From Chionis minor (lineage: Eukaryota; Chordata; Aves; Charadriiformes; Chionididae): 64,000 bases of DNA. This document shows, piece after piece, positions 38,638-51,599 of the stretch. Numbering within the stretch: position 1 is the stretch's first letter; every line of letters begins with the position of its first letter. Made by a program: the position numbers and the translations under genes. A model generated the notes under the pieces. The model was not told the DNA's origin, ran no database searches, and saw only the letters and a program-made list of their open reading frames with translations. The stretch spans positions 709,066 to 773,065 of the forward strand of contig VZSF01000012.1 of assembly GCA_013398295.1 (NCBI GenBank), given 5' to 3'.

Positions 38638-38656
38638 TCTCTCTCTCTCTCTCTCT
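38638..38656. repeat. CT dinucleotide microsatellite
   Basis: A run of CT units within a pyrimidine-rich stretch of the large intron. Simple sequence, probably length-variable. Confidence 0.85.
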
Positions 38657-40918
38657 TTCCCTGTATATATGTGCTTATCTGTGTGTTTACAGTATTTCTG
38701 TTGGTAAAAGATGTTATATTAATTTACAAGAAAATTATTTCGTTTTAAGGAGACATGGTAGAATTTAGATGTTAGCCAAAGAGCTAAGAATTAAATTTGG
38801 ATTTTTTTAGCCATGGCAGTACATTTTAACTGTATTTTGCCAAACTTCTCAGACTTTCTTTTCTGAATAATGATACTATTTCTGTGAACATGTCTCTGAG
38901 CACATGAGCATGAGCAATTTGTTAAAGGCTTATATATGAGAGACTTATATAAGATATAACATAGGAGGGAGAGGATATTATTATGAAAATATAAAAGTGG
39001 ATATTACAAGATCTGCTTGTATAGCTGCCTCTGATACAGACATGAACAAGCTGCTCTAAGTATCATGTCTCCTATTGCACTGAGCTGTTGTTTATGTTAG
39101 AAGGCTTAGTTTTGCAGAATGCCTGGGCCAGGATGGGTTTAAAGCAATCCCCTCTGCGCTACTTTTGAAAATAACACCATGAACTAATTATGGATATGCA
39201 GCTAATTATAGACTCCTCTCTTAACCAACTTGGCCAGGGTATTTGGTATCTCCACTAAATAAATCAAATAACCATTACATAAAGGGATTGGATAGAGGAA
39301 AAAGAGCAAAACCCCCTTCAGTAACTGTCAGCCCATCCTGAATATGGTTTGTCATAATTTAGCACACTTTTGCATTGTTTCACAGTGGATCTATGAGGCC
39401 CTCCAGTGTCACCCTGAAGTTGAGAACCAAATACAGAGACTTCCAGACTTTGTCACCAATCTTCTGTAGGACCTGGGGCAAACCCTCCTCTTTGCTCTTC
39501 TTTGGCTCCGTTTCCTCTTTCTCTTTCCATCTACCTTGGTTACTGACAATATAGACAGTCCTGAGCAGGACTGTGCCTCTAATACACATTTGCACTGCTC
39601 GTGGGTGTTGGGATCCTATCGGCAATTGAGGGCTGAGTTACCAAAACATGAAGCGCCTGCAATACGTGTGTTGCTGTGCTAAATATTTGCTGCAGGGACA
39701 AACAGGTACGGCTCCTCCTTGACGTGGTAGAGGATGATGGCCAGCCTTGAGAGATGATTTTCTGCACATCAGTAAATCCCCACATTTTCATTAAATTGCT
39801 TACTTGGGCTCGAGATTGAAGTCGGCATCATTGGAAGGGCTCCTGTAGGCTACAGTGCAGCGACACAGGCAGCTGTTTCCCATGTCTGTCTGTTACAACT
39901 TGTCATTTTGTTTCACAGTATGGAAGGTGTGAGAAGTGACAGGACTAAATAAGCACAGAGGGAACCGACTGTTTCATCTGGCCGTGTTAACGAATAAGCT
40001 GGGAGTGAAGTTAACTTCATATGAAGCAGTTTAAATTATTTATTTTCAATCCTGGAACTGTACTTAACATGTTGTTAAGGCAGAGCCATGTTGACAGGGT
40101 GACGTTAATTACCCCACTGGAAACACATCACATTAGCTGAAAACAATTGTTCGCAGCTATCATTCATGGCTCTGTGTAAAGCCGCAGCCTTCGCAAATCT
40201 TGGCAAACAGTTTCCCCTTCCATCCGTGGAAGTTCCTCCTGCATCCACCCACAGCGGCAAACTAGCTCTTACAGCAACAAAAAATGAAGTTCGATGGTTG
40301 TGAGTTTCTCCCCGCACCCCCCCTTTATTATTTTTCTTTTCCTGTAAGCTGAGTGATTGTGTGGTTGATCTTCTCTCCATTAGACACGGTACCTCTTAAA
40401 AATGTGAGGGTCTTCATTCACTGATCCACCAGTGTAAATGCATACGCGTACTGTTCCTGTAAATACTTTCCCACAACTCCCTTAATGTTTCAGTTCCCAC
40501 TCCTTAATTCACAGCAAGAGTGTTGTGTCCTTCAGAACAGGAAATTATCGTGTCTGGGGTTTACATTCTTTGCAAAGGCTTTGGCTTCAACGTCCTTACT
40601 GAGAACTGTATGTGACTTGAGTAGCATTTGTACGGATGTGTGCTAATAAAATTGAGGAATTGACTTTTTCCTCCATTCTTGTTCAGCATTGCAATGAGTT
40701 AAGGACTCTAAAATGACTCAGCTGAGGAGTGCTGGGAATATATCTACAAGTAAATGAATGCCTGGCTACTTCGAGTCGCTGCATTATTTTTTCCTAGATG
40801 CTCCTGTTCCGTGGTTAATGCAATTAGAGATTCTACTGGGAGAGCGCACGTATGCGGTGTTTGTTGTTCATTACGGGTGTGAGGTTGTGCCTAATGACAT
40901 CTAACTCTCTGTTTGTAG

Positions 40919-41269
40919 GTTAGGCCAAAGACCCTGATTCCAGACAGCCTCCCTATCTCCCCGTGCAGAGACCAACCTTCCAAGCAGCCTCCTACCTTCC
41001 AGAAGGCAACCGTAGTCAGCATCAAAAACCCCAGCCCTGCCCTCCCGACTGCCAACAACACCGTCAGCCATGTACAGACGCCTAACACTCAGTCACAAAG
41101 TGTCACCGAGTCCACAGCTATTTCATCACCCCTGAGCAGTGCAGGTGTGGCCTACGCCATCATTTCCACCTCCCCCAACAATGCAACTCCGATCAGCACC
41201 AGCGCGACTGTCTCTGTGGTCAACGATAGCATTAAAGTTCAGCCACTCCTCATCAGTGCCGACAGCAAG
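40919..41269 (+). CDS. PHF21B: PHF21B coding exon, large P/S/T-rich central exon
   Basis: A 351-base exon with 117 codons and phase 0 at both ends. The acceptor is 'ctctctgtttgtag' and the donor gtaggt. It begins [12 protein letters not shown] and carries the conserved strings [33 protein letters not shown] and [14 protein letters not shown], which match human PHF21B as I remember it. The region is rich in Pro, Ser, Thr and Ala with no folded domain, as expected for the disordered central part of PHF21 proteins, which act as nuclear transcriptional regulators. After the exon the frame stays open to 41401. In human some isoforms add a proline-rich segment between this exon and the next, and no such coding segment is evident in the following intron. 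Confidence 0.96.
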
Positions 41270-42907
41270 GTAGGTTCTGCTTTGCCCGGCATTTTTTCTT
41301 TTTTTGGTTATCAAACACAGGAATCACATTGCAGATATAAGCAGAGTAGTCCCCTGGGAGTGCACGGCCCTGTGCAGAGTGATGTCAGTGATTCCTTTTG
41401 AAGAAAATAATCAGAAAGCAATGGGGAAATTCTTAAGGGGACACATAGACACCAGTAGACATTTGTCTATATACGTACATGTGTTTTAGCGGCAACAAAT
41501 TGTGTCATGATGTAGCCTGACATTAATGGGAACATATGATCTTCCATTTCCTTCCATTTCAAAACTGATCAGCAGATGAATCTGTGGGGAAAAAATCATG
41601 TTATGGATTAGTTGTTTCCTCCTTGTACCGCTTTTCAGCTTTGAAATACAAGAACTTCACCACTCTCCTACCAGAAACAGATTTGGTAAAGGCTGCCAAT
41701 GTAACCAGCAGACATTTGTTGTAATTTGCTACTGGGATCCCGCTACTTTGGGTCTTGTTGGCAGCACAGGTTCTCACACAGTGCTGAAAAAGAGTACAGG
41801 ATATAGAATGGCTTGCGAGGTAAATAAAAGCCGGCATCTCTTCCCCGCTTCTCTAGCATAATTTATTTTTCTCTTACTTAAACTGGCTGATGGTTAAAAA
41901 AACCCATCCCTTTTTATGCACTTGAATCTTCTAGAGTGACTCAGTTGAGATAAAGTAACAATTAAATAACATTGATTGACGGTTAGCAATGAAGTATATG
42001 GAAAAGGCCAAGTGTTCAAATCCAATAACTTTCATCAAGAAGGTGAGCTTGGGAAGGTCTTCCATATCGTGAAGCTTTGATTATGGGTATAAAGCCACAT
42101 GTGTAGTTCTGTGGTCAGAAATTGTCCTTCGTTCCTTTTCATTTAATAGCGGCTGAGATAATATTATCTGCACTGTGTAAATCTTCGTGTGGCAATTCAA
42201 ATGCGAGGAGCTGGATATACTGACATACATGCATGTATAACAGTATGTATGTTGTTATGCAACATGTGTAGTTGCTCTACAACTGCGTAGTTATGCCTAT
42301 AGGTTCTAAACCAGAATTGATTTTAATTTAAAACACATGTAGTTTATTTTGTTTATGCAAAACTGGACATCCACTGCTCATAACACATAAATGCTTAGGA
42401 CTGAACTCTGGTCTCAGTTACATGAGTAGTACTGAGGAGTATCTTCCTTCCCATCCATATGTGCTTACTCTGAAATAACGCTGGTATGACTGAGATCAGA
42501 CTGTGGTTTTGAATGTGTAGTAATTCCATCTCTTCTACCTATATGCAAAATAAATTCAAAGGAAAGACCTTAAAATCACTGACAACACGAGTGCTAAAGC
42601 TAGGCTGCTGAGTCAGCTTCAGAAGTCCTCTAAATAGAAAGTGTCCTAATTTTCAGAGGCACTGAAGTGGCTCCCTTAGGCTGCAGTAGGTTTATAATGC
42701 ACCTATAAAAATTAATTTTTAGAAACTTAAGTATGGATTTAGAAGCCTAACCTAAGTATCCATTTTTTTATATTTTTGGCTTGTGACTTGCATCTGATGT
42801 CTGTAGAGGTATCAGGTAACCATTCTAAGAAGACTCAAAGGTTTCAGGCAGAAAAATCCAGTTTCATATTTATTGATATTTATATTTATTTGTACATTGT
42901 CTTTTAG
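41270..42907 (+). other. PHF21B: PHF21B intron
   Basis: An intron of about 1.6 kb, phase 0. The open frames inside (for example 41598-41861) lack splice sites in a useful phase and resemble nothing known. I see no segment coding for the proline-rich insert reported in some human isoforms at this junction. Confidence 0.8.
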
Positions 42908-43030
42908 GTTATCATTATTCAGCCTCAAGTCCAAACTCAGACAGAAAGTAAAGTGGAGACAAAGAAACCTCCTGAAGAGTCAGCTCAGGGACCCCCTGCT
43001 ACCAAAAAGAAAAAGGAGGAAAATCCAGAG
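42908..43030 (+). CDS. PHF21B: PHF21B coding exon, VIIIQPQ and lysine-rich segment
   Basis: A 123-base exon with 41 codons and phase 0 on both sides. The acceptor is 'cattgtcttttag' and the donor gtgatt. It begins VIIIQPQVQTQ and ends in an acidic/basic stretch with ATKKKKEENPE. The start and the K-rich end match human PHF21B, while the middle is more variable. The run of four lysines could contribute to nuclear localisation, which is an inference. The donor lacks G at +5 and is followed by a long T run, so it is weaker than the others in the gene. Confidence 0.93.
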
Positions 43031-46000
43031 GTGATTTTTTTTTTTTTAAATAAATGAACTACAGTATGGTTAAGTTATGGTGGCCATTTCTAAATACTTT
43101 TCTATGTGCATATGTAATTACTGCATTTGTGCTCGCGGTTCTGCGCGTTGTTCATCTCTCTACCCAATCACTGCAATCAGGTTGGTTTCTCCACCAGTGA
43201 GGTGCTCTGATAAACTTGGTTTGTATCATTCAAACCTTCTAGTGTCACAAAATGGGTTTTGACCATTGAGACCTAACTGCAGGTCTCATAATAATCTACA
43301 CACCTAGCGTGGTTATAGCGGTATTTCTTGTGAAAGATGTATACAAGCTTAAGTTATGTTCTTTTATGTTATCAAATACATAACATTGGGTTTACAGGCT
43401 GTGTATGAGGTTGAATTAACATTTCTTTTGTAAGCTGAGCCTTTACATCTTCTTTGTAATGAATCTTGCAATTTTAGATTGTATGTAACAATACAGTTTC
43501 TTGCATTTGCTGTGTACATGTCTTCCCACATGTACACAGATTCCTTCTAGTCTGAAAAGCATTAAAATCCTTTAAATTGAGTAAGAGATTAGAAAGCAGG
43601 TTATAAGATTAAATCTCTTTCATGAAGTGTATTCGCTATGTAAATGAAAAATATAAATCAGAAGTCCTTGTGGAAATGGAGTTTCTCTTTAACAGTAATT
43701 TTGGTTTTTGACTAGATGCATTCACATTAGATTGTGTGTACTTTTGAGGCTATTTGGGAAGTTATACAAACTGAATCTACTTCTATTGTGGAAATGCTCA
43801 GCTCGTGAAATCTTAATCTTACTAGTCCAATAAATATATAGCAAGAAAACATCCTTGGAGCTGTAGGTTTAAGAGGATTATTACAATATAAATTTGTAAT
43901 GTTACTTGGGGCATGTGGGTAGTCATTCGCTTCACCATTTTAAGAGGTTTGTATAGTTAGAACAGTGTTGAGAATAAATAGTGGCTCTTAGCTAGAATAC
44001 CACAGCTTTATGCAGAAGCACTGCAGCCCTACGCTTATGAAACCTCCCACGCTGAAAATCTGACCCTTCATTGCCACTGAAGGGTGGGACTGTAGGGTCC
44101 TGTTTTGTTTAGGGATGTGTTTCCAAAAGGTTATTTGTTGTGTAGCACCTTGCGGGCAGAATGGCTAGGAGGTCCTGCTTAGAAACAGAATGTTAGAGAA
44201 ATTATTCGTTGTTCTTTGCCTGTAACTTATCCCTTCACAAAGAATATTGAGCAAAAATCTTCCAGAGAGATGCAAGAAGAGGCCATGGGACTGGGGTCAC
44301 TTTTTGGTAAAGCATTCATAAATTTAATAAGCTTTTCATTAAATTACTAACTAGAATATCCTGACTACCTTTTTTGTAACCAAGAATGTTGTTCCTACCA
44401 TGTATGTTAGAGATGCCAGCAAGCACAATTTTCTGCGCAGGATGCTGAAGCTATGCCCTTAAGTATGACGATTCTTTTCTTTTCATAGATTTGCTTCACG
44501 GCCATAAATATGTAGGTCTAGAGTTAATTTCTTTTGTTCTTTGAAAGTAAACTTTAGTTGATTATCATGTATTTATGCAATTAGTGTAATTAGAACTAAC
44601 AGCATAATTAGTGTAAATACATGTAATGACATAAATAGAACATGTAATTACAAAATGAAATGGTTTTGTAAAAATCTTTGTTTTGCTTCACGAAAAGACA
44701 TACTACGCATTTCTAAAAGCACTCATGGCTTTTAAACAGATGATTAAATTTATGGCAAAGGGTAACAAAGATACCATGATATTTTAAAAAAGAAAATAAA
44801 CACTCTAGGCACTTCTCTCCACACCTTTATCTTCAAAGCACAAAACTGAGGCAGGAGTTCCGATACGGCTCTACATAAATGTTCGTTGTGGCAGACTGTG
44901 ATTTACCAAACTAAACTGAAAATTTAAAACAAATAAACCAGAAATAACCAGACTTGCTGGTAGCCAGGAATCCCGTGTGCAGTTACTGAGCGTACCTGAA
45001 TGAACAGAAAAGACTGAGGATAATTACTGTCTTTTGTTCCTGGCTTGGTCATTCTGCTGGAAAGCCATGAAGCCAATCCTGGACACGGCCCCCTGCAATA
45101 TGTGTGCCTTTTGCATAAGCTGAAGATTTCCCCTTTCCCAAGTACATCATCATCAGACTAAAACAAACCTCTTCATGTCCGCTGCCTTGCAGCCAGGATG
45201 CCTGGATTCCTGGCTGTGGGGTGGCTTTCCCAGAATCAGGATGGAAGGTCTTGGGCACTCAGGGTGTCTCCAGGTCCAGTGGAAGGAGCCTTCTGAGATA
45301 TGAACCATGAGGGTTCGGTCCCCCTAGGGCTGAAGAGGGTCTGGAGGAGTTGGCCATGCACTCCCTGCCACCAGCGGGGCTCTGCTGGGGTTGGAGGCCA
45401 ATAACCGGCTGTCTCTTGATGGGCCTTTTCCCACCAGAATGACTTCTGCAAAGAAATGAAGGAATTACTCCAGGAAGCTGTTCCTCTGGTGACCAAGTGC
45501 CTGGGGATTTGTTTTTTGGGTTTGGTTTTTTTTTTTGGTTGGGGTTTTTTTTTGTTTGTTTTCTTAAAAGGAGCTGAGTTCAGCACAGAAAGAAATAGAA
45601 TTCTGCCGAAAAGTTTTTGCTTTTTAAAGATGCTGTATTATTTAATTTTTATAGTTCTGGCAGCGTTTTCCAGGAAGTTCTGGCAGTTTTTTATTTAAAA
45701 GAAAAATGACTACCATAAATGCTGGTTATTTATCTAACAGTGTTTTTAATCCACCTAAGAAGGACAAAACAGACACATTGCAACTAAATGCTAGTGTTAG
45801 GCCTGGATTGAAAATCTGGAGAGACCGAAACCTTAGGTTTGTGGATTCCTGCACAGGGGAGAAACAATATACTTTGATATTTGAAAGAAAACCATTTGAG
45901 CAGAAGTAGTATTTTGAGTTGAATCCAATGAGCTACATGAATGTGAAACAGCAAAACTCATAAAACCAAATATGCTGTTAATATAATATGCTTGTTAAAA

Positions 46001-48243
46001 AGAATACAGCTTCTACTGTGTTTTTTTTAAAAGGAGCCATATTTCAAGTATCTATAAAAGCTAACCCTTCCTGTCTTTACTAGTGAGGTAATTATCAAGT
46101 CCATTTATGAAGGCTCTTCAAGCAAGTAAGCTGTTATTGTGTATATTGAAATAATTTTAGTATGAAGAGAGGAAATTTTTAGCAAGCATTCCAGTACTCA
46201 AATAATTGTAGTTTAGATGTCAGAAAATATATGCTCCCCGTACAGTTTAATCTTTGAGTAATATAGTCTTTCTGTGCTCCACTGGGAAAATACAATCGCA
46301 CGTTAACTGTTCCAGCTTTCTGATTCTGTACCTAAATGTCGTTATTACTTCTGCTCAGAGTTCCAAGACATGTACTATTCCAAAGTTACTTTTTTTGGTG
46401 GGGGTGAGGTGAACCTGGTAATTCTACTCAATTGACTAATTTTCTTCTTAGATCTGCACAGTGGTTCTCAGATCGAATATTCATCTTTCCCTTCAGGTGT
46501 GGAGCCCCCACTGTGTCTAGGTGGTGTTTTAGACATGTAAGGAGTGAATGTTATTGAAATCAAGGTCTGCCATGCAAATGAACACACATGCTTGTCATTA
46601 CTACAGTTATGGAAGGCAGAAATGTAGCACGAATATATCTAAATTGCCAGTCATAAGATTTGGCATCACCATTTTTTAATGTACAGGGAGAGTTACGTAT
46701 CAGGAGATGCTGGAAAGAAAATATTCCTGTCTTTATGAGGTTGTTAGTTCACCTGTTTGACAGAGATATTTTCACATATGTAAAAAGAATATAGTTGTCC
46801 AATCCTGACCGTCAGGTTTTGAAGAACCCACACCATAGCTAGATCTTTTCATCTACAAAATAAGGATGTGCTTGCTTTCACAATTTCCCTATGTGAGTCA
46901 GAATTACAAAGGAAATGGTAGTTTCAGTGACTTACTAGTTGATTTTTTCCTGAACTGAAATGAAAAGTTCAGTCATCAGGCTTTTCACAAAACAAGAAGG
47001 TCAAACTAATTTTGACTTGTAAGTGTTGAAACGTGTTCTCCTGACACTTCCTTGATTGAAACAGAATGTTTTGACCTTCTACCACTTGAACACTGTATTT
47101 TAGTTTGACCTAAATCTATACATTTTATTTTGGGTGAGTATGATAATTGTGTCTTCCTATGATTTTGGATGCTTTGTCACAGTTTTCCTAGATTTCCTAG
47201 TAGCTCAGGTTTTGTAGTCAGATTGTCTCTCCTGTGGAATTGCACCTCATGAAAATGCCACTTGGGTGACATGATCCCTCAAGTTTGTTCAGCACAGCAG
47301 AGAGAGACACAGATCCCTGAGGCCTCAGATGCATGACTTCAGACCAAGGAGTTCAGTTCATTTTGGGTTTGGAACAACGCAGCAGAATTTCCATTTTCCA
47401 TCAGAAAGATGGATTAAAAGCTGTGGCGAAATTTCTTCTGCGGGGAAAAATTTCCCAATAAAAAAATCACTGAGGGAAAATTTAGAGCCTGCTCTAGTAT
47501 ATGCCCTATTACTGCATCGGAAGATTTGTTAGTATGCAGATGTGTTTTGTGCATATATAGTGTAAAATAATTCTGAGTAATATTTTAGATCAGATTCCTC
47601 ACTGCAAAATGAGTTCACCGGTGTCAGTGGAAGACGTTTTTTCACTCACCATTGAGGGAAAATATTGGATCACTGTAACACTTCATAATTCATGCATGTG
47701 ATATTCTCTTTGTAACTTGGGGAGAGACATTTCTGAAAGCATTTTTTGGGTGAGGAGGCTTTCAATATGCTTCAGATGTCTCGTTTAGTGTTGTAAAGTT
47801 CAGTGAAAGTGTATCATATCTTGTTTTGCTTCATACAGCTTGCTCACATCCAATAAAAGCAGTGCCATGTCCAGATATTAATAATAATGCACAATTACTT
47901 CTCTGAAGAGTGGAGTAACAAAACAGCTAGCAATGTGAAATTGAATTGATTGAATTGACTGAATTTTGATCATGCACTGTATAAAATCAGTAGTCATACA
48001 GCAATCACTTCATAAGTCTCTGAACTGCTGAAGTTCATATAGTCGTACAAGTAGGACGTGACTGAGTAGGCATATCTGAAGCAAATCTGCAATTAAAGTT
48101 CGTTAGATTACTATGCATTTGAATAAGATACATTTCTGAAATACCTTTACTGGGTTTATTCTGTCAGTTCTATATTTATTTATTTACTTACTTCTACCAT
48201 GATTGTTGTAGTAGAAAATCTAACGCGTTTATTTTTTCCTTAG
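43031..48243 (+). other. PHF21B: PHF21B intron
   Basis: An intron of about 5.2 kb, phase 0. It has no recognisable exon or transposon. It contains a perfect 11-bp inverted repeat at 43511-43538 and T-rich low-complexity sequence near 45525-45560. Confidence 0.8.
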
Positions 48244-48295
48244 AAAATTGCCTTCATGGTAGCATTAGGACTGGTTACAACAGAACATTTGGAAG
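48244..48295 (+). CDS. PHF21B: PHF21B coding exon, KIAFMVALGLVTTEHLE
   Basis: A 52-base exon with 17 complete codons plus one base. It has a strong acceptor ('tttattttttccttag') and donor gtaaga. It encodes KIAFMVALGLVTTEHLE, a block conserved between PHF21A and PHF21B, in which PHF21A has a near-identical KLAFMVSLGLVTHDHLE. The final G joins the two A bases at the start of the next exon to give Glu. The segment is hydrophobic and probably forms a short helix, which is inferred from composition. It is too short to stand out as an open frame and is identified by the conserved peptide and splice sites. Confidence 0.96.
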
Positions 48296-51020
48296 GTAAG
48301 ATGGCATATGTTGTTTTACAGTTCAGTTTTTGAGTGAAATCTTTTCTCTTGGCTGATCTGCAGGCAAGATGAATTGGTGATGCTGTCCTCTGAAGGGCAA
48401 TGAAAAATCAGGTGACATGTTTTCTACGCACAATTGTGCTTTTCAGCTTCAAAATAATGGGTGACCTTCCTTTGCTCTGCCTCCCATCCCATTGCACAGC
48501 CCGAGGGGCGTGAGAACTGGCTCTTCAGCCAGCACCAGCAGGCTTGGTGTAAGCTAGCATTTGGGCTTACTCAGTCTTCATGGTCTTTTAAAAGATATTA
48601 ACAGCTGGAGGACAATCGTGAAGCAAAAAGCCTGCAAAGGCTCTGACCAGCACTGATCTGGTTGAAGAATCAGTGAGGTTCAAAGATGTTTACCCAGATC
48701 TTGTGTAGCAAGCATGTCCTCTCACTTTCGTCATGTGAGATGGGCTTTCATTTTTTGAGTTAATCATCTGTCATCTCTAGAGTTCCACAGAACGTGTAAA
48801 ATAGTGGTGAAAATCTGTCATTTGTTTCATAAGATTTTAAGCAAATTGAAAAAATTGAAAAGAGTAGAAAACTACCTCTCACAAAGACTTCCTTCCCTCA
48901 TTTCCCCCCATTTAGCCAAAAAATAAACAAATTTTCAGTCTGATCCTGCTTTTGCATGAGAGCTGCTAGTGTGCCTTCCTAGGCTTCTGAATATGAATTC
49001 AAACAAATATTGCACATAAACTAAATGCAGTATCATGCAGTGTTCGGTTTACTTTTCCAACCTTCCAAAAATACCTTGCAAGACTTAACAGATTTGTACC
49101 TTTCTTTGCCTCATCTTAGTCTTTCTGAAAACATAGATGTGAGGGGGAAAAAAGTTTGTTCAGCAAACTTGCCAGTGGTGTGAGATGAGTTGGGGTTTTC
49201 TTGGCAGAATGGGTTAGTTCTCATGGACAGAAAAGATACAGCTATTTTTAAGAAAAAATCTACAGCTTGATGTGTTTTAGTTACATGGTCAGCTAATGCA
49301 AGTTGGTGTGGTTCCACCAGTATAAGGAGAAAAATCTGGTGTCTGTGTCAGCTGACAATGATTCTTGATCACAAAAAATGTTAATGATTGACATTTACCA
49401 CCCATCCCATGGACCACTGTCAGCAAAATACTTAGAAATTTCTAGTGCACTGAGTTTAAGTTTTATGTGCTGTCAAGTTAGGCACATGCTTAGACACATG
49501 GCTGACTCAAGAGGTATTTACAGTTCTACGGCTTGATTTCTTTTTAGTAAAATTCCCTGTGCTTCTGTTCCTTGGTTTTAAGACAGGTTGTGAATTAGGG
49601 AGAAAATAGCATCTTTATTTTAAGGTCTCCTCACTATATGCAGCACGTTTTCTGTGGGTCTTGTTGCCTTTTTTTCAGTGTCTTTCCTCTTTAAACCTGC
49701 ATTTTAGAAAATCATTTAATGTCCCAGTGACTGGGAATTTGAAAGCAGTTTAAAGAAACTTTAAGCCATCAGCCTTTTTAATCCTTTAATGGTAATGGAT
49801 TGAAATGGAAATTAAAAAGCTACAGCAATTTTGGGAGAAGATTTATAATCCAAAAAGTGCAAATGATGACTGGTTCTTGTTTTCTTTGTCTAAGGAAAAC
49901 AGGACAACATTTGAAATTATGCTGAAGTGCAAATTATGCTTACAACAGAGAGAACTTCATTTTTAGCTATTCTTTACTCTTTGATTTTATTGGAACTAAT
50001 AAATTGTTTCTGTGGATTTAATGCTTATGTTCAAAACACCAAGTACCACTCTGCTCTGTTTCTTGTACCATAAGTGCAGAGATGCACGTTTTGAACCTAA
50101 ATGCTACCATACTAATCCTGCAGAATCAATTCTTTCAGACAAATTCACTTTTAATATGCCTACTAGCTTTAAATAAATGGCTCCCACCAAGAGCTATTTA
50201 CTATGGAAAGGGTATTTCTTTGTGAGTATTGGTGGTTACAACTGTCAAAAATACACTTACAGTTTTCACAAGCCAAAGGTTATTATTTTAGTGCTATGTC
50301 ACATTTACAGTTATCAGCCATTGCTATTTATGAAGAAGCAACGGTCATTACACAGTTCAGTTTATTTTAGTACTTCTAATGTATTTCTTAATTTCACATT
50401 TTTGGAATTAAACTGTATCAAGATTGGGTCATTAAAAGCTTATTCACTGAGTATCATTAATTCACAGTGTTACTGCTTTTCTTCATTTTATTCATTAATT
50501 TTGTGGTGAAGGGCTATGATCCACTTCTGTATGGATTTTTCTATCAGCTTAGCAGCCTTTCCACTTAATGTCCAGAGGAGCATCTTTCCCCTCACTGGGA
50601 AAAGAGCTCTGTTCTGCAGAGCCCAAGTGCAAGGCATCTTTTGAGGCTTTTACCACTAGATGAACACAGCCACTTCCACTGACTGACATTCTGCAAGGTA
50701 CGGCTTGCACTGAAGATAAATTATCATTACGGGCCTCACAGAATGACCACAGAGAGTGTTTATTGATGAAGGCAGCAGCTCATTGAAGCTTTGCCTCCAA
50801 CATAAAGCTATCTTCAAATTTATTCATCTCTGTCAAATGTATTACAGCTTAGAGGTTTTTTTCCTGTTTGAATTATATTTTTTTAAATTAAGAAACAAGG
50901 AATAAGAGAGCCCAATTCTGCGATGCATTGCATGGTTTTGACGTATAAAAGATCTTTATCTGGGCTATTAGAACACCTTTTAGAATTACCATTGTGTAAA
51001 AAAAAAAATAAAAAAGAGCT

Positions 51021-51300
51021 ACAAAGACAGGAAAGAAAGAAAGAGAGCGAGAGAGAGAGAAGAAGGAAGAAAGAGAGAGAAAGGAAGACAGGAAGACAGA
51101 AAGAAAAATGGAAAGAAAGAAAGAAAGAGAANACAAAGACAGGAAAGAAAGAAAGAGAGCGAGAGAGAGAGAAGAAGGAAGAAAGAGAGAGAAAGGAAGA
51201 CAGGAAGACAGAAAGAAAAATGGAAAGAAAGAAAGAAAGAGAAAGAGAGAAAGAGAAAGAGAGAAAGAGAGAAAGAAAAGTGGAAAGAAAGAAAGAAAGA
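51021..51300. repeat. GA-rich microsatellite (GAAA/GAGA), with internal duplicated junction
   Basis: A purine-only stretch on the + strand made of GAAA, GAGA and GGAA units. The 111 bases 51021-51131 recur as 51133-51243 on the other side of a single N at 51132. The lysine/arginine/glutamate-rich open frames through it are repeat artefacts, not genes. Confidence 0.95.
51132..51132. other. Assembly gap, single N inside GA-rich repeat
   Basis: A lone ambiguous base between two 111-base blocks that read the same. It has the same structure as the gap at 24759 and probably marks overlapping contig ends that were not joined. Confidence 0.9.
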
Positions 51301-51599
51301 ACGAACTCTTTAGTTCAAGTCATTCTAAAAGTGCACGTCTTGTTTTACTGCGGCAAAATAAAAACCCTGAAATATTTCCATCTAGGTTACTGAAATGTTT
51401 TAATGAGTTAAACCAAATTATTTATTTTTACTTTATTAAGCCCGGTTTTGAAATGCACACAATACATTTTAGCAGAAATAACAAGTAACAAAAGATATTA
51501 TACCAGCATATGCTTCTGTTTTATCTTGGTGTGATTATTTACAGATAGACCCTTAGATGTAAATACTCCTTATATCACAAGCATGAATATTTTTTGTTT

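Larger units (their letters stand above)
26507..40918 (+). other. PHF21B: Large PHF21B intron
   Basis: About 14.4 kb between the TLGT exon and the 351-base exon. Both flanking splice sites are phase 0. It contains a diverged pair of 240-base repeats (26921 and 28152), a reverse CR1 fragment (31305), a forward CR1 fragment (33905), a CT microsatellite (38638) and a three-unit short repeat near 29862. No coding exon of PHF21B is recognisable inside. An exon-like stretch at 36761 was considered and rejected because it breaks the frame. Confidence 0.8.

Noticed and set aside
39579..39791. A minus-strand peptide with an IISQGWP string that recalls Ty3/Gypsy polyproteins.
   Set aside because: Only a few residues match, with no reverse transcriptase, RNase H or integrase motifs nearby. 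Probably coincidence.
50923..51488. Long lysine/glutamate/arginine-rich frames that look like charged coiled-coil proteins.
   Set aside because: They are translations of the GA-rich microsatellite, are open in several frames, and cross an N.
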